Shown here: piece after piece, positions 15,865-24,060 of the stretch
Layout of the letters: each line of letters begins with the position of its first letter
Position numbering within the stretch: the stretch's first letter is position 1
From: Allopusillimonas ginsengisoli
Lineage (GTDB): Bacteria; Pseudomonadota; Gammaproteobacteria; Burkholderiales; Burkholderiaceae_B
Length of the DNA: 34,868 bases
Assembly: GCA_005239165.1 (NCBI GenBank)
Contig: RAPG01000021.1
Coordinates: 1-34,868 of the forward strand
Direction of reading: 5' to 3'
Position numbers and translations under genes: made by a program
Notes under the pieces: generated by a model
The model's input: only the letters and a program-made list of their open reading frames with translations
The model's database searches: none
What the model was told of the DNA's origin: nothing

Positions 15865-17142
15865 TTACGGATCATTGGCCGCGATTGTGGCGTCAATACA
15901 CCGGAATGAGTGCCTCATTGCTTTTAGATCCTGATCAAGGCGCGGCCATACCTCGCGTGCGCTTATCCCAGCGTAACCATCTGCCCATCTTTCTTGGAGT
16001 AGCTCAGTCACCTGATCTTGCAGGCGCTGCATTCTGTCATCCCTCGATCCCGCCCGATGCTGTTGGTGACGGCTGATGATCGCGCGGACTTCTAAGTTCG
16101 CGTTCTGATAGAGTTGCGCATGATCGATCTCGAGTTGTTGACCCACTTGAGCGAGACTGATAGGTTCCGGTGCCTCCAGAATCAGTCGAAGCCGGTATCG
16201 AATGGCTGGCCAGTCAAGGAGCCTTGACCTGATTCCCTTGCGAGGTGAATGGTTCAAAGGTATCGATAGTTGGCTAGAGCATTCCGGGATTACCCAGTTT
16301 TCGAGATCACCGGCAAACAGGCGATCCAGTCCAATGCCACCATGTAGGGAGATGGCCAGCCAAGCTTGCAGAGTAGGTATCCCTCCTTTGTTGAACCAGT
16401 GCCAAACCCCGCTCTTTGACAGCCCGGTTTTTCGGGAAAAAGTGGCTATACGGTTGTGCGCCATGCGCTCGACGAGCGTTTCCAACAGTGTCGTTACCTG
16501 ATCCACAGCGATCTGAGGGGGGCAAGTAAGCATTTGCTCGATCCTTGCAGTCTGCCAAATTTCTGCCGGCTCAGCCAGGCGGGTCGATTGCTCACCAAGG
16601 AAGCCGCCGCACGCAGTGCAGTAGCCTGGTATAACGGTGGATGCACGATGCCGAATATTTGATCTTTCGCAGTGTGGGCAGGTGGACACTAGGTTGACCT
16701 TGTGCTGCGAACAGGCTGTGACGGACGTGATATCCCAGGAAAGTCGCAGGTAAGGCGATTGATGCACGGCTCTGTCATCTTGAAGACAATAGGGACACCA
16801 TCGATCGATCCTGGACGTAAGACTTGATCTTGAAACCAAATGTCGCCACGGAGTAAGTGTTATACGATCCAAACCTCCCACCCCTGTCAATGTAGCAATC
16901 CAGGAACTCCATTGCTCAGTCTCGCTAGAAGAGCCAGAAAACGCCCGTCGATACCATTTGTAGTCGTCAGGGATGGGTTGACCAAAGTGGCTGAGGATCC
17001 AGGCCGCAAGATCTCTTGCCTTGATGCCGTGAGAGTGAGCGAGGCGACAGAAGTAGCTGGTTAGGCTTTCCATGCTGGACGTGTTTTGGCCAATGGGTTG
17101 GAGCGCATGCAGCGTGGAGCGCGGCGCAATTAGTACGTTCAT
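15865..17142 (-). CDS. tniQ: TniQ/TnsD family target-selection protein
   Basis: A 425-residue protein with the TniQ domain at its N-terminus (SLTSYFCRLAHSHG, typical opening). Zinc-binding Cys/His pairs follow in WCPYC, TACSQHK, STCPHC and GYCTACGG. A helix-turn-helix-like part (ATFSRKTGLSKSGVWHWF) lies near residues 236-255, and the C-terminal ~130 residues are a further helical region. It selects the target site and connects DNA to TnsC. The length is closer to TnsD-like proteins than to short CAST TniQ, which suggests recognition of a specific DNA attachment site. Its ATG overlaps the TnsC stop (TAATG), so the pair is translationally coupled. Confidence 0.88.
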   Translation of the reverse strand: MNVLIAPRSTLHALQPIGQNTSSMESLTSYFCRLAHSHGIKARDLAAWILSHFGQPIPDDYKWYRRAFSGSSSETEQWSSWIATLTGVGGLDRITLTPWRHLVSRSSLTSRIDRWCPYCLQDDRAVHQSPYLRLSWDITSVTACSQHKVNLVSTCPHCERSNIRHRASTVIPGYCTACGGFLGEQSTRLAEPAEIWQTARIEQMLTCPPQIAVDQVTTLLETLVERMAHNRIATFSRKTGLSKSGVWHWFNKGGIPTLQAWLAISLHGGIGLDRLFAGDLENWVIPECSSQLSIPLNHSPRKGIRSRLLDWPAIRYRLRLILEAPEPISLAQVGQQLEIDHAQLYQNANLEVRAIISRHQQHRAGSRDDRMQRLQDQVTELLQERWADGYAGISAREVWPRLDQDLKAMRHSFRCIDATIAANDP

Positions 17143-18155
17143 TACGCAACCCTCTTGGTGGCTGGGCGGGAGGTGGAAAGCGCCAGGCTGCGTTGTATGC
17201 CAGGGGCGATGCGCTCCTCGCCATCTACGATTTCATGCAAGATTTGTGACATTTGCGCTTCAGTGAGCAGTGCCGCGCGCAGAGTGTCCTCCGACCAGCC
17301 ATGTTTTTTGACTTGAAGGCTCAATCGCACCAAAACGGTCCGCAACGTGCCGATACAGCCCAAAGTGTTTTCTATAAACACAGGGGTGTATTTAAGCAAA
17401 TCTAAGTCTTGCAGCGCCGACATGGACTTCTGCAACTTCACAATACAGGCTTTGAACATCTTCACATCGGTTTCGTTATCTTGGCGATAGCGACTGAAAT
17501 GGATAACATGGGTGCGTCGTGCGAGTTGCCCACTAAGGGAAACCAACTCGAACAGATCATAGGAGCCAAGCAGTATCCACTGCACCCCGCATTCATTGGA
17601 TAAGGATTTCAGGGTATCGAGTTGCTGTTCCATGCGCCGGGGATGGCATTGGCGGATCAAATGGGCAGCCTCGTCGACCACAATAAACCGGGTATGTCGG
17701 TGCCGTAATGAGCGCTCTACGGCAGTGCGCAAATCCGCCAGACGATTGGGGCGCGGGCCGCGCTGGCGGACGGCGATATTGGAGGCGGGATCGACGCCAT
17801 AGGTTGATCGTGGCAGATCAAGGTCGCCTTCCAGTGCCCTCATAATGCGCTCAAAAAATAAGCGCCAGGAAAACTCGCGCTCTCCCGAGGATGGCGCCTC
17901 GATGCGGATCGCCGGCACCGCCGCTGGGTTTTCGACAAGACTCTTGGCCTGGTTTTGAAACTCTAGCTCAACCAAGAATTCACCCAACGTGCTTTTTCCT
18001 ACGCCCGTGGGACCGCAGACGGCCAGCAGATTGGCGTTGATGCCCGCCTCCAGCATGAGCGCGCATTCCTCCAGGGCGGTGGCAATGCGGTCGTGCCGGA
18101 TCCGTTCGCCCGCTTGCGGGGCCGAGTTCGAAGGATATTCAGTGGTATATGTCAT
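17142..18155 (-). CDS. tnsC: TnsC/TniB AAA+ ATPase of a Tn7-like transposon
   Basis: A 337-residue AAA+ protein with Walker A GPTGVGKS at residues 48-55 and Walker B RFIVVDEAAHLI. A sensor-like segment WILLGSYDLFELV follows, then the arginine-rich GQLARRTHVIHF. TnsC-type ATPases form filaments on target DNA and pass the signal from TniQ/TnsD to the transposase. It lies 15 bases after the TnsAB gene and overlaps tniQ by a TAATG. All key motifs are present, so it should be active. Confidence 0.9.
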   Translation of the reverse strand: MTYTTEYPSNSAPQAGERIRHDRIATALEECALMLEAGINANLLAVCGPTGVGKSTLGEFLVELEFQNQAKSLVENPAAVPAIRIEAPSSGEREFSWRLFFERIMRALEGDLDLPRSTYGVDPASNIAVRQRGPRPNRLADLRTAVERSLRHRHTRFIVVDEAAHLIRQCHPRRMEQQLDTLKSLSNECGVQWILLGSYDLFELVSLSGQLARRTHVIHFSRYRQDNETDVKMFKACIVKLQKSMSALQDLDLLKYTPVFIENTLGCIGTLRTVLVRLSLQVKKHGWSEDTLRAALLTEAQMSQILHEIVDGEERIAPGIQRSLALSTSRPATKRVA

Positions 18156-18170
18156 AGTAAAGGGCGCAAC

Positions 18171-20879
18171 TCAAAAGGTATCAAGGTCTGGAAGGTCCAG
18201 GTGTTCGCGCTCGTTAGTTGAGCGCAGCGCGGAAACTCCGCGAGGTTGTTTTGTTGGTGTGGGTGCCGGCTGGCTATCAGCTACGAGGCTCGCCGGTACT
18301 AATCGCTCATCGCTTAAATAGGCCGATGCGGCAGGTCCGGCAACCGCGCCGATCCCTAGTTTTCCATACAGATCTCGGTTTTCCCGCTGGCGCTCTAGGA
18401 GCAACTGCATTGCACCGGTGGGCGTGAAGGTGCGCATATATTCAGTTAGTTGTTGCACCGTTGGTTCCTGGTTGTTGGCTAAGCGGTAATGAATGCGTAG
18501 TTCGCCAGAAAACAGCTCACGCTCTTTTTCAGTAAGTGTGCCCAGACTGGCAAGCGCCTTGCACTGTGCCGGCGTCCAGCGCCCTTTGATTTGCACATAA
18601 ACGGTGGACATATCCCAGGGGTCGTATCGGACCGGGACCTTCTTGCCGTCCAAGTTGGGGTCCCGAAACTCTGGGCACCAGTACAAGTAGTTGGCATGCA
18701 CTTTGATGCCACGTTGCCTATCGACGGTCCGCTCGCCTTGGCGGCCGACGGTTGGGCAAGTTAGGATTAGGAAGTCCCGTGTGAGCGTGATAATGCGGTG
18801 CGACCGTTCGCCGGAATTCTGCATGCTGTGTTCATACGCTTTTCGCGGGCTTACGCCAAGTCTGGAGTGAACCGTCAAGTCGTAATAGGTAAACGCCCAA
18901 TAGTCGACCCCGTAATACAGCTCTTCCAAGGACCACTCTGCCAGACGGGATGGTAGAAATTTTCCTGTGCTCTGGCGTACGTTTTTCAGCGCTTTCGTGT
19001 TGCCAGCCAGGTTGTGTACATATTCGCTGTGCAGTCGCCCAAATATGCGTTCCATGATTGCGCCATGTCGGGGCTGGCCGGCCGGGCGAAAGCGAACGTG
19101 AACCTGCATAATCTCGCAGAAGCATTCAAAATCATGACTGCGGAAATCCGCGCCGTTATCGACTACGATGAACTGAGGGAGGCGCCGAAACCGCTTGACG
19201 ATGTCGCGCAACAGCATCATGTTGCTGCGATATGACGGCGCATCGTAGCTTAGGTAAATGCCAACGATTCTTCGAGTGAATACATCGATGGCCAGCGACA
19301 ACCATGGGCGACCATACGACTTGCCGGTTGTAGATGAAATTAGCTCGATATCTAGCTGCGTGTGATCCATGTGTACGTATTGGAAAGCTCTACTGCCGTG
19401 CACTGGCGTAGCCGCGTACAACACATGAACAAACTCAGAGTTTTGGTAGGCCACGCGCTTACCATGCCGACTTCTATCAGCAGCTTGCTGAGGGAGGGCG
19501 TTGATTCGGGCAATGAGCGTTGGGTATGAGGGTGGTTTGATTTGCTGTTGCGCGCATAGTACGGTCAGCGCGCGATGGCAGTGTTTGATGTTTGCTGCCC
19601 GTGAAGTCAGAAACTCCTCTCGAATGACCTGCTCAATTGCTGCTACCTGTTCGTCGGTAAGGCGAGGCTGGCGATTGCCGCGGCCCTGAATGTTCGGAAT
19701 TAAGGCAAGGAGTTCGTCTGAACCGGCTTGTTTAGCCATGGCGATTCTTTGAAAATGCCGGCGTTCAGTGCGGTTCGGAACTAGCACCATGTTCTGTAGC
19801 TGCTGGCGGCGCTTGAGCGCGACTCCGATTTCGACTTGAGTGAAGTTGGCCAATGAGGGTTGTGCTTCGGTGGAGTGTGGATCGATCGCCATGGTGATGC
19901 TCTTGCTATGGGCAAGCTCCTCCAAGGTTGGAATGTCGATCTCGGTTGGCTCACCTGCCTCATTTTTTAGCACGACCTTGTTTGCGCCCACGAAAGTGAC
20001 GGTATATCGGCATTGGTCATAGAGTATCTGTGCGTTAATACTCAGGTTCAAAGCACCCGCCAACTCAAGCTTAGGGGGTGAGCGGCGGGCGTGCTCAAAA
20101 TTGCGCACTGCTGCATCACGAAACACCCGAAAGCGTCTAGGCTCGCTGAGGCGTGCGCAGTCGATATCGGCGATCAGTTCCCCATCGGCAATGAGTTTGA
20201 ATGCATCTTGTGGGGTACACGGAATATTTTCGTAAAGGGCGGCCAGTGCCATGGCAGGTTCGGCCGCTAGCGCCTCTTTAATTTGGGAAGCGATATTAAT
20301 TGGGCACGGGGGCGCGTCAGGATCGAGATAATCCTCCAGTAGCAAGATATTTTCTATTCGCTGCTGTGGGATGTCTCGTTCCGTACATATCCGATACCCG
20401 ATGCCTTTTTCCGCTAGCCATTGTTCAATAGATGGGGCAGACCAACGCTCGTTAGAATCCAAGTTATAGCGCCATGGGTTTCGTTTGACTAAGCGCTCCA
20501 GGCGGCCCCAGGGCTTACATTCCTCAAACCAGATGTTGTGCTCGGTAATTACCAGAAAGTCGGGCGTATGGTCGATGGCGTGTAGCTCACCGTCCTTGTC
20601 GATAAACTCGAACTTCAGCTGGACAGGTTGAGGGTAGTATTCCAGTACCGTAGGATCATGCTCATGGCTGACTGCTGTTGGAAATTCCAGGTGGCGACTT
20701 TCTGTTCCGATTGAGCGACGCATTTTTCGGCTTTGAAAATACGTCAGAACATTCCCGCCGCGAGACTTGACAGGGCGAACAGGTGAATGCCTGACCGCGC
20801 TATGAATCAGTCGTTGGCCTGTTGATGGTATGCCAACCCGCTCAAGTAACTTAATTCGTTGTTCATGGGTTAACGTCAT
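18171..20879 (-). CDS. tnsAB: Natural TnsA-TnsB fusion transposase
   Basis: A 902-residue protein joining two normally separate Tn7 subunits. Residues about 30-170 are a TnsA-type endonuclease (restriction-fold) with Glu65 in SRHLEF, Asp107 in HTPDFLV and Lys122 in FEECKPW. These match the Glu-Asp-Lys catalytic triad that cuts the 5' ends. Residues about 400-700 are an rve/DDE transposase with Asp505 (YVHMDHTQ), Asp574 (IVVDNGADF) and Glu610 (HGAIMERIF), in D-69-D-35-E order. A Mu-type C-terminal beta-barrel follows. Both active sites look complete, so clean cut-and-paste is predicted. The start codon overlaps the stop of the small ORF upstream (ATGA). Confidence 0.9.
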   Translation of the reverse strand: MTLTHEQRIKLLERVGIPSTGQRLIHSAVRHSPVRPVKSRGGNVLTYFQSRKMRRSIGTESRHLEFPTAVSHEHDPTVLEYYPQPVQLKFEFIDKDGELHAIDHTPDFLVITEHNIWFEECKPWGRLERLVKRNPWRYNLDSNERWSAPSIEQWLAEKGIGYRICTERDIPQQRIENILLLEDYLDPDAPPCPINIASQIKEALAAEPAMALAALYENIPCTPQDAFKLIADGELIADIDCARLSEPRRFRVFRDAAVRNFEHARRSPPKLELAGALNLSINAQILYDQCRYTVTFVGANKVVLKNEAGEPTEIDIPTLEELAHSKSITMAIDPHSTEAQPSLANFTQVEIGVALKRRQQLQNMVLVPNRTERRHFQRIAMAKQAGSDELLALIPNIQGRGNRQPRLTDEQVAAIEQVIREEFLTSRAANIKHCHRALTVLCAQQQIKPPSYPTLIARINALPQQAADRSRHGKRVAYQNSEFVHVLYAATPVHGSRAFQYVHMDHTQLDIELISSTTGKSYGRPWLSLAIDVFTRRIVGIYLSYDAPSYRSNMMLLRDIVKRFRRLPQFIVVDNGADFRSHDFECFCEIMQVHVRFRPAGQPRHGAIMERIFGRLHSEYVHNLAGNTKALKNVRQSTGKFLPSRLAEWSLEELYYGVDYWAFTYYDLTVHSRLGVSPRKAYEHSMQNSGERSHRIITLTRDFLILTCPTVGRQGERTVDRQRGIKVHANYLYWCPEFRDPNLDGKKVPVRYDPWDMSTVYVQIKGRWTPAQCKALASLGTLTEKERELFSGELRIHYRLANNQEPTVQQLTEYMRTFTPTGAMQLLLERQRENRDLYGKLGIGAVAGPAASAYLSDERLVPASLVADSQPAPTPTKQPRGVSALRSTNEREHLDLPDLDTF

Positions 20880-21163
20880 CGGAATCCTTGTGCGAGGTGA
20901 CCTCGATTGTCCACACAGCGATGAGGTCTATCGAGCGCGATAGGTAGTAGGCTCCTGCCATGACAATAATTGTGCTCTGGGGTACTTTGGAGTTTATGTA
21001 GTAGCTTTAGAAACCTATCAAATGACTTCGTCTTAACTGGTGCTAATACCCTCAACTTCTCAAACAGTTCGAAATATTCATACTGGCTTATATCCCCACT
21101 CGGTATTTCTAAATTTGTACGGGTTGGCTTGCGATGTGACACCAAGTGCAAATAATCTTTCAT
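20876..21163 (-). CDS. Small ORF coupled to tnsAB, unknown
   Basis: I start it at the ATG at 21163, preceded by TGAGG on the minus strand, giving 95 residues. The frame extends further to 21238, but that part would be an unlikely lipoprotein-like leader. Its stop overlaps the tnsAB start by ATGA, which argues that it is translated. The protein is charged and helical, with SQYEYFELFEKLRVL and SFDRFLKLLHKLQ, and has no family I know. Possible roles are a regulator of the transposition genes or merely a leader for coupling. Confidence 0.45.
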   Translation of the reverse strand: MKDYLHLVSHRKPTRTNLEIPSGDISQYEYFELFEKLRVLAPVKTKSFDRFLKLLHKLQSTPEHNYCHGRSLLPIALDRPHRCVDNRGHLAQGFR

Positions 21164-21373
21164 GATTTGGACCTCAGGTTTTCCTTGGCATGCGATGGGT
21201 AATAAGAGGCTGAATATCGTCAGTCTATACATAACCACTTTTGTGCTGAGTTGACCAGTTCTAAATAAATATTAGTTTTAAGTATTTGATAGATAAAGAT
21301 AAAAAATGATTTGTATGCATAACATCTAAGATTTAAATGAAACAAAAATGGTTCTGTTTTGGATAAGGGTTAG

Positions 21374-21481
21374 TTTTTATAATTCTTGATTTGAGTTATT
21401 CTGCCTTACAATTATTGATACGCAAAGCCAAAGTCGATGCACATTTTTATAATTTTTATTCTGATAAAAACGGCAGACAAT
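21374..21481. repeat. Two imperfect direct repeats, candidate TnsB binding sites at the transposon end
   Basis: TTTTTATAATTCTTGAT at 21374 and TTTTTATAATTTTTATT at 21444 start two ~39-bp units that both end in ACAAT (21412 and 21481), 70 bases apart. The 21239-21481 stretch is very AT-rich and lies just outside the tnsA side of the transposition genes. Tn7-like ends carry several TnsB sites there and finish in ACA. The exact end and the opposite transposon end were not found. Confidence 0.4.
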
Positions 21482-21524
21482 AATAATGCGTCAAATTGAT
21501 TTTTAATCAATTTGACGCATTATT
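21482..21524. repeat. Perfect 19-bp palindrome with 5-nt spacer
   Basis: AATAATGCGTCAAATTGAT at 21482-21500 and its exact complement at 21506-21524 surround TTTTA. It borders the IS3 remnant on one side and the presumed Tn7-like end on the other. It could be a terminator, two abutting element ends, or a recombination site. Confidence 0.9.
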
Positions 21525-21584
21525 TGGAAAGTGGACTGCCCAGCGGATCGGACGCACTTCTGGCCTATGATTTGAGCATAGGAG

Positions 21585-21854
21585 TTGGCTGAGCATGCCG
21601 CGACGTTGATCGACAAAGCCTGTTTGCGCCACGGCGTTCGCCGCGACCAGTTGGTGCTGCATTCGGACAATGGCAGCCCCATGAAAGGGGCCACGATGTT
21701 AGCGAACTTGTAAAAACTAGGTGTCGTGCCGTCGTTTAGTCGGCCGTCGGTGAGCAACGACAACCCGTTCTCCGAAGCACTGTCTAAGACCCTGAAGTAC
21801 ACCCCGGCCTATCCACGGCAACCGTTCATTGATGTGACGCAAGCCGGTACCTAG
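21585..21854 (+). pseudogene. IS3-family transposase OrfB fragment with in-frame stop
   Basis: In frame from 21585 the sequence reads LAEHAATLIDKACLRHG, then LVLHSDNGSPMKGATML (second catalytic Asp of the DDE core), then a TAA at 21711. It resumes as KLGVVPSFSRPSVSNDNPFSE (catalytic Glu) and KTLKYTPAYP before a stop at 21852-21854. The N-terminal part is missing and the frame is also broken just upstream. This is a dead IS3-type fragment. Confidence 0.85.
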
Positions 21855-21866
21855 TGTCCCGTTTGA

Positions 21867-22130
21867 TTAATTTAGATTCCTACGAGCCATACACTTTTTA
21901 GCCCGCTCGACCTTGGTTAAAATGACTTCAGCGCGCTTTGTCCAACGAAACGGCTTGGCCCCGTGGGTATTATGAGCGTCGATAAATTGCCGAATCGCCT
22001 CGCGCAGCTCCTGTACGCTGGCGAATACGCCCCGATACAGGGCTCTGCGTTCGAGCTGCGCAAACCAGCGCTCAACGGCGTTCAGCCACGAAGCGCTCGT
22101 GAGCGTGAAGTGCAGCTTCACGCGCGGGTG
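21867..22130 (-). pseudogene. IS630-family transposase, C-terminal fragment
   Basis: VKLHFTLTSASWLNAVERWFAQLERRALYRG is the conserved last catalytic segment of IS630/Tc1-type transposases, and it is followed by PFRWTKRAEVILTKVERA and a stop. Only the last ~85 residues remain. The coding sequence breaks off near 22130, and the DNA beyond (22131-22366) matches nothing I recognise. Confidence 0.85.
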
Positions 22131-22366
22131 CGCGACTATATCCGGGCGCCAGAGCCGGGTCGAGCGACGACATGGGTATTACAAGGTCAGAATAGTCGGG
22201 GTTGGTATGGGGTGGTGGCGCTTCGGCGTCTAGTTACCAGTCGCAAGGGCCGTTTCACATGACGCACTCCGATGGAAAACCCGTACATTCCGCGTGACGA
22301 GATACGCCGTACCATCGAATCGCGCTATGCCGATGTCGCCTTTGCCATGAGCAACGCTTCAATGGA

Positions 22367-22451
22367 GAGCCGGATGCGCTGAGAGGTGCACGTCCGGTTC
22401 GGAGAGGAGAGGCAGGGAAATAGTTGGGCTTCGCCCTGTCTCTTACTCTAC
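22367..22451 (+). ncRNA. Group II intron 3' end (domains V and VI)
   Basis: Bases 22367-22400 form a 34-nt domain V: GAGCCGGA pairs with TCCGGTTC, with GCGCTGAGAGGTGC in the middle, the catalytic hairpin of group II introns. Domain VI follows (GAGAGGCAGGG ... CCCTGTCTC) and the intron would end in AC at 22451. The downstream exon is an IS3-family orfB in the same sense. Domains I-IV, the 5' splice site and a reverse transcriptase are absent in the ~230 bases upstream, so this is a non-functional 3' remnant. Confidence 0.85.
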
Positions 22452-22906
22452 TATCCACTAGGCAGGGTTGGTTATACCTGGCCGCCGTCTTGGACTTGGG
22501 GAGTCGCAAAATCGTGGGCTGGTCTCTAAGCGATCGCATGACGGCTGACCTGGTCTGCCATGCCCTGAAAGCGGCCTACTGGCAATGCAAGCCGCCTGTC
22601 GGAGTGATCATGCACACCGACCGTGGTAGTCAATACGCCAGCCAACCCCATCGACAATTACTGGAGGCTTATGGGGTGATTGCTTCCATGAGCCGGCGGG
22701 CTAATGCGTGGGATAACGCGGCGATGGAAGGCTTTTTTAAAACCTTAAAGGTGGAACGCATTTACCACGTACGGTACGCCACACGAGCGCAGGCCAGGCT
22801 CGATATCGTCGACTGGATTGAAGGCTTCTATAATCGACAGCGTCTGCATTCGGCGATCGGGTACCAAACGCCCGCTCAAAGAGAGACAGCGCTCAAAGTG
22901 GCATGA
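22452..22906 (+). pseudogene. IS3-family transposase OrfB, C-terminal part after the intron
   Basis: Starting right at the intron boundary, the frame reads STRQGWLYLAAVLDLGSRKIVGWSL, then VIMHTDRGSQYAS (second catalytic Asp) and RRANAWDNAAMEGFFKTLKVE (catalytic Glu), ending GFYNRQRLHSAIGYQTPAQRE. This is the typical IS3-type rve core, lacking the first catalytic Asp and everything upstream because the 5' exon is not present here. The apparent start at 22424 lies inside the intron and is not a true start. Confidence 0.88.
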
Positions 22907-22988
22907 GCTGCTGTACGTGAAACCGAGGCAAGGTCATTGTTACCTTGGAGCGTAACTCTTTAGCCATCAGCGTAAACTGCTGAAGCCG

Positions 22989-23171
22989 TCAATACGGCTC
23001 TGGGCGGATGCTTACGGTGAACTGAGCCAGTTGCACCGTGCTCTTGGCTTGAGCATGCAGGTGCAGACGTTCAATCACCATACGATTCAGGTAAAGCAGA
23101 TCCGCCTCGCTCATATCGCGCAAGGCCTGTGCGAACAGTTCGCGATCCAGGATGGTTTGCTTGGTGCTCAT
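22989..23171 (-). pseudogene. IS66-associated small ORF, 3' end lost
   Basis: The frame starts MSTKQTILDRELFAQALRDM at 23171, directly after an IS66 TnpC tail on the same strand whose stop overlaps this ATG (ATGA). It continues with EADLLYLNRMVIERLHLHAQ and STVQLAQFTV, then runs into unrelated residues and a stop. I recall longer proteins of this sort accompanying transposons, with a further beta-rich C-terminal part, but I do not know the family. Only about the first 55 residues look native. Confidence 0.45.
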
Positions 23172-23216
23172 GCCGCCATTTTCACACACCCAGGCTCAAC
23201 GCTCTGGAGCGCCACG

Positions 23217-23282
23217 TTCCATGGCAGCAGTTCGTCAACCCGATTCACCGGATGATCGGGTTGACGAACTGCTGCCATGGAA
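23217..23282. repeat. 28-bp perfect inverted repeat made of two IS66 tnpC tails
   Basis: The 28-base arms at 23217-23244 and 23255-23282 are exact reverse complements with a 10-base spacer. Read outward in both directions each arm encodes RVDELLPWN, the C-terminal motif of IS66 TnpC. Two IS66 tails have therefore been fused head to head. Confidence 0.9.
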
Positions 23283-23356
23283 TATCACGCTTTAACCGGC
23301 GGTCACTGTTAATTATCTTGGCCGGTCCGTCAAGACGGCCTCGAGCGGGCGCTTAC
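23246..23356 (+). mobile_element. IS66 right-end remnant
   Basis: After the DELLPWN tail on the plus strand comes a short trailer ending in GCGGGCGCTTAC, whose reverse GTAAGCGCCCG is an IS66-type outer end (23356). Almost all of the element is missing. The stretch 23357-23504 has nothing I can identify. Confidence 0.7.
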
Positions 23357-23504
23357 GGATTACCGGCCAAGTTCAAGAGATTGGCCAAATAGCGATCTGC
23401 GGCGACTCTAACTCGGACATCATGAGCATCCTGGCGCCTCCTGCCCATATCCAGCTTTACAAAAATTAACAGGACCACCCAAAAAGGCTATTTCTGGATG
23501 GGCA

Positions 23505-23914
23505 CTAGTTAGCGATACTCACTTGATTTGGACTCGTCAGTTCAATTTGGACAATACCTTTGTAGACACGAGCCTTTCCACGTACGCATAGATACTTCCC
23601 TTCTAAGCTACCGTCGATTAAATCTGGAAAAAGGATTTGCTCTCTGGCCAGATAAGCAAATCTACTCTGTCTCTATTTGGATAGGCGGCACCAATGTTTA
23701 ACCAGACAGGTGATTTGACGTTCTTTCCGAGCCCAGCCCACATGAACATACCCTTCATTGTGACAACTTCACCTATGTGATTCTTGACGTCACTCCAATC
23801 CATTGATTTATTGCAGGTTTCAGTAGGGACTGCAAGAGCTGTGGTAGATATTGCGAAGAAAGTGCTGAGCAGCACTACAACCGTTATTGTGAGTGCAGAA
23901 ATAGTGTGCTTCAT
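23505..23914 (-). pseudogene. Secreted OB-fold protein, frameshifted
   Basis: A signal peptide occupies residues 1-29 (long hydrophobic core, then ALA-VP). Then comes an OB-fold domain of the small periplasmic type, with HIGEVVTMKGMFMWAG, WLNIGAAYPNRDRVDLLIW and ESKSF. Here a T5 run shifts the frame and gives a stop at 23618. One more T would continue as PDLIDGSLEGKYLCVRGK and GIVQIELTSPNQVSIAN to a stop at 23505, restoring the expected last OB strands. It is either a recent pseudogene or a homopolymer sequencing error. The substrate is unknown. Confidence 0.75.
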
Positions 23915-24060
23915 TGGGTGATGTCGCTTTTTAAAAGTTCAATGCAGGCTTTGTGACTTCAGACAAACGGCTATCTGCAGGTTCTGACTCTGTTCAATTA
24001 ATCAAGGTATCAGATTATTACAAGCCAATTGCTTTAGCATGAGTGGGGTCTAGATCAACT

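Noticed and set aside
15865..20879. Tn402/Tn5053 tni module feeding a class 1 integron
   Set aside because: The transposase is 902 residues with a TnsA domain, there is no tniR resolvase or intI1, and gene order fits a TnsAB-TnsC-TniQ Tn7-like module instead.
21164..21238. Signal peptide or lipoprotein leader in front of the small ORF before tnsAB
   Set aside because: The hydrophobic stretch exists only if translation starts at 21238; a better ribosome-binding site supports the start at 21163.
21374..21524. CRISPR-like repeat pattern
   Set aside because: Only two imperfect AT-rich repeats plus a palindrome, with no regular spacers; no cas genes in the window.
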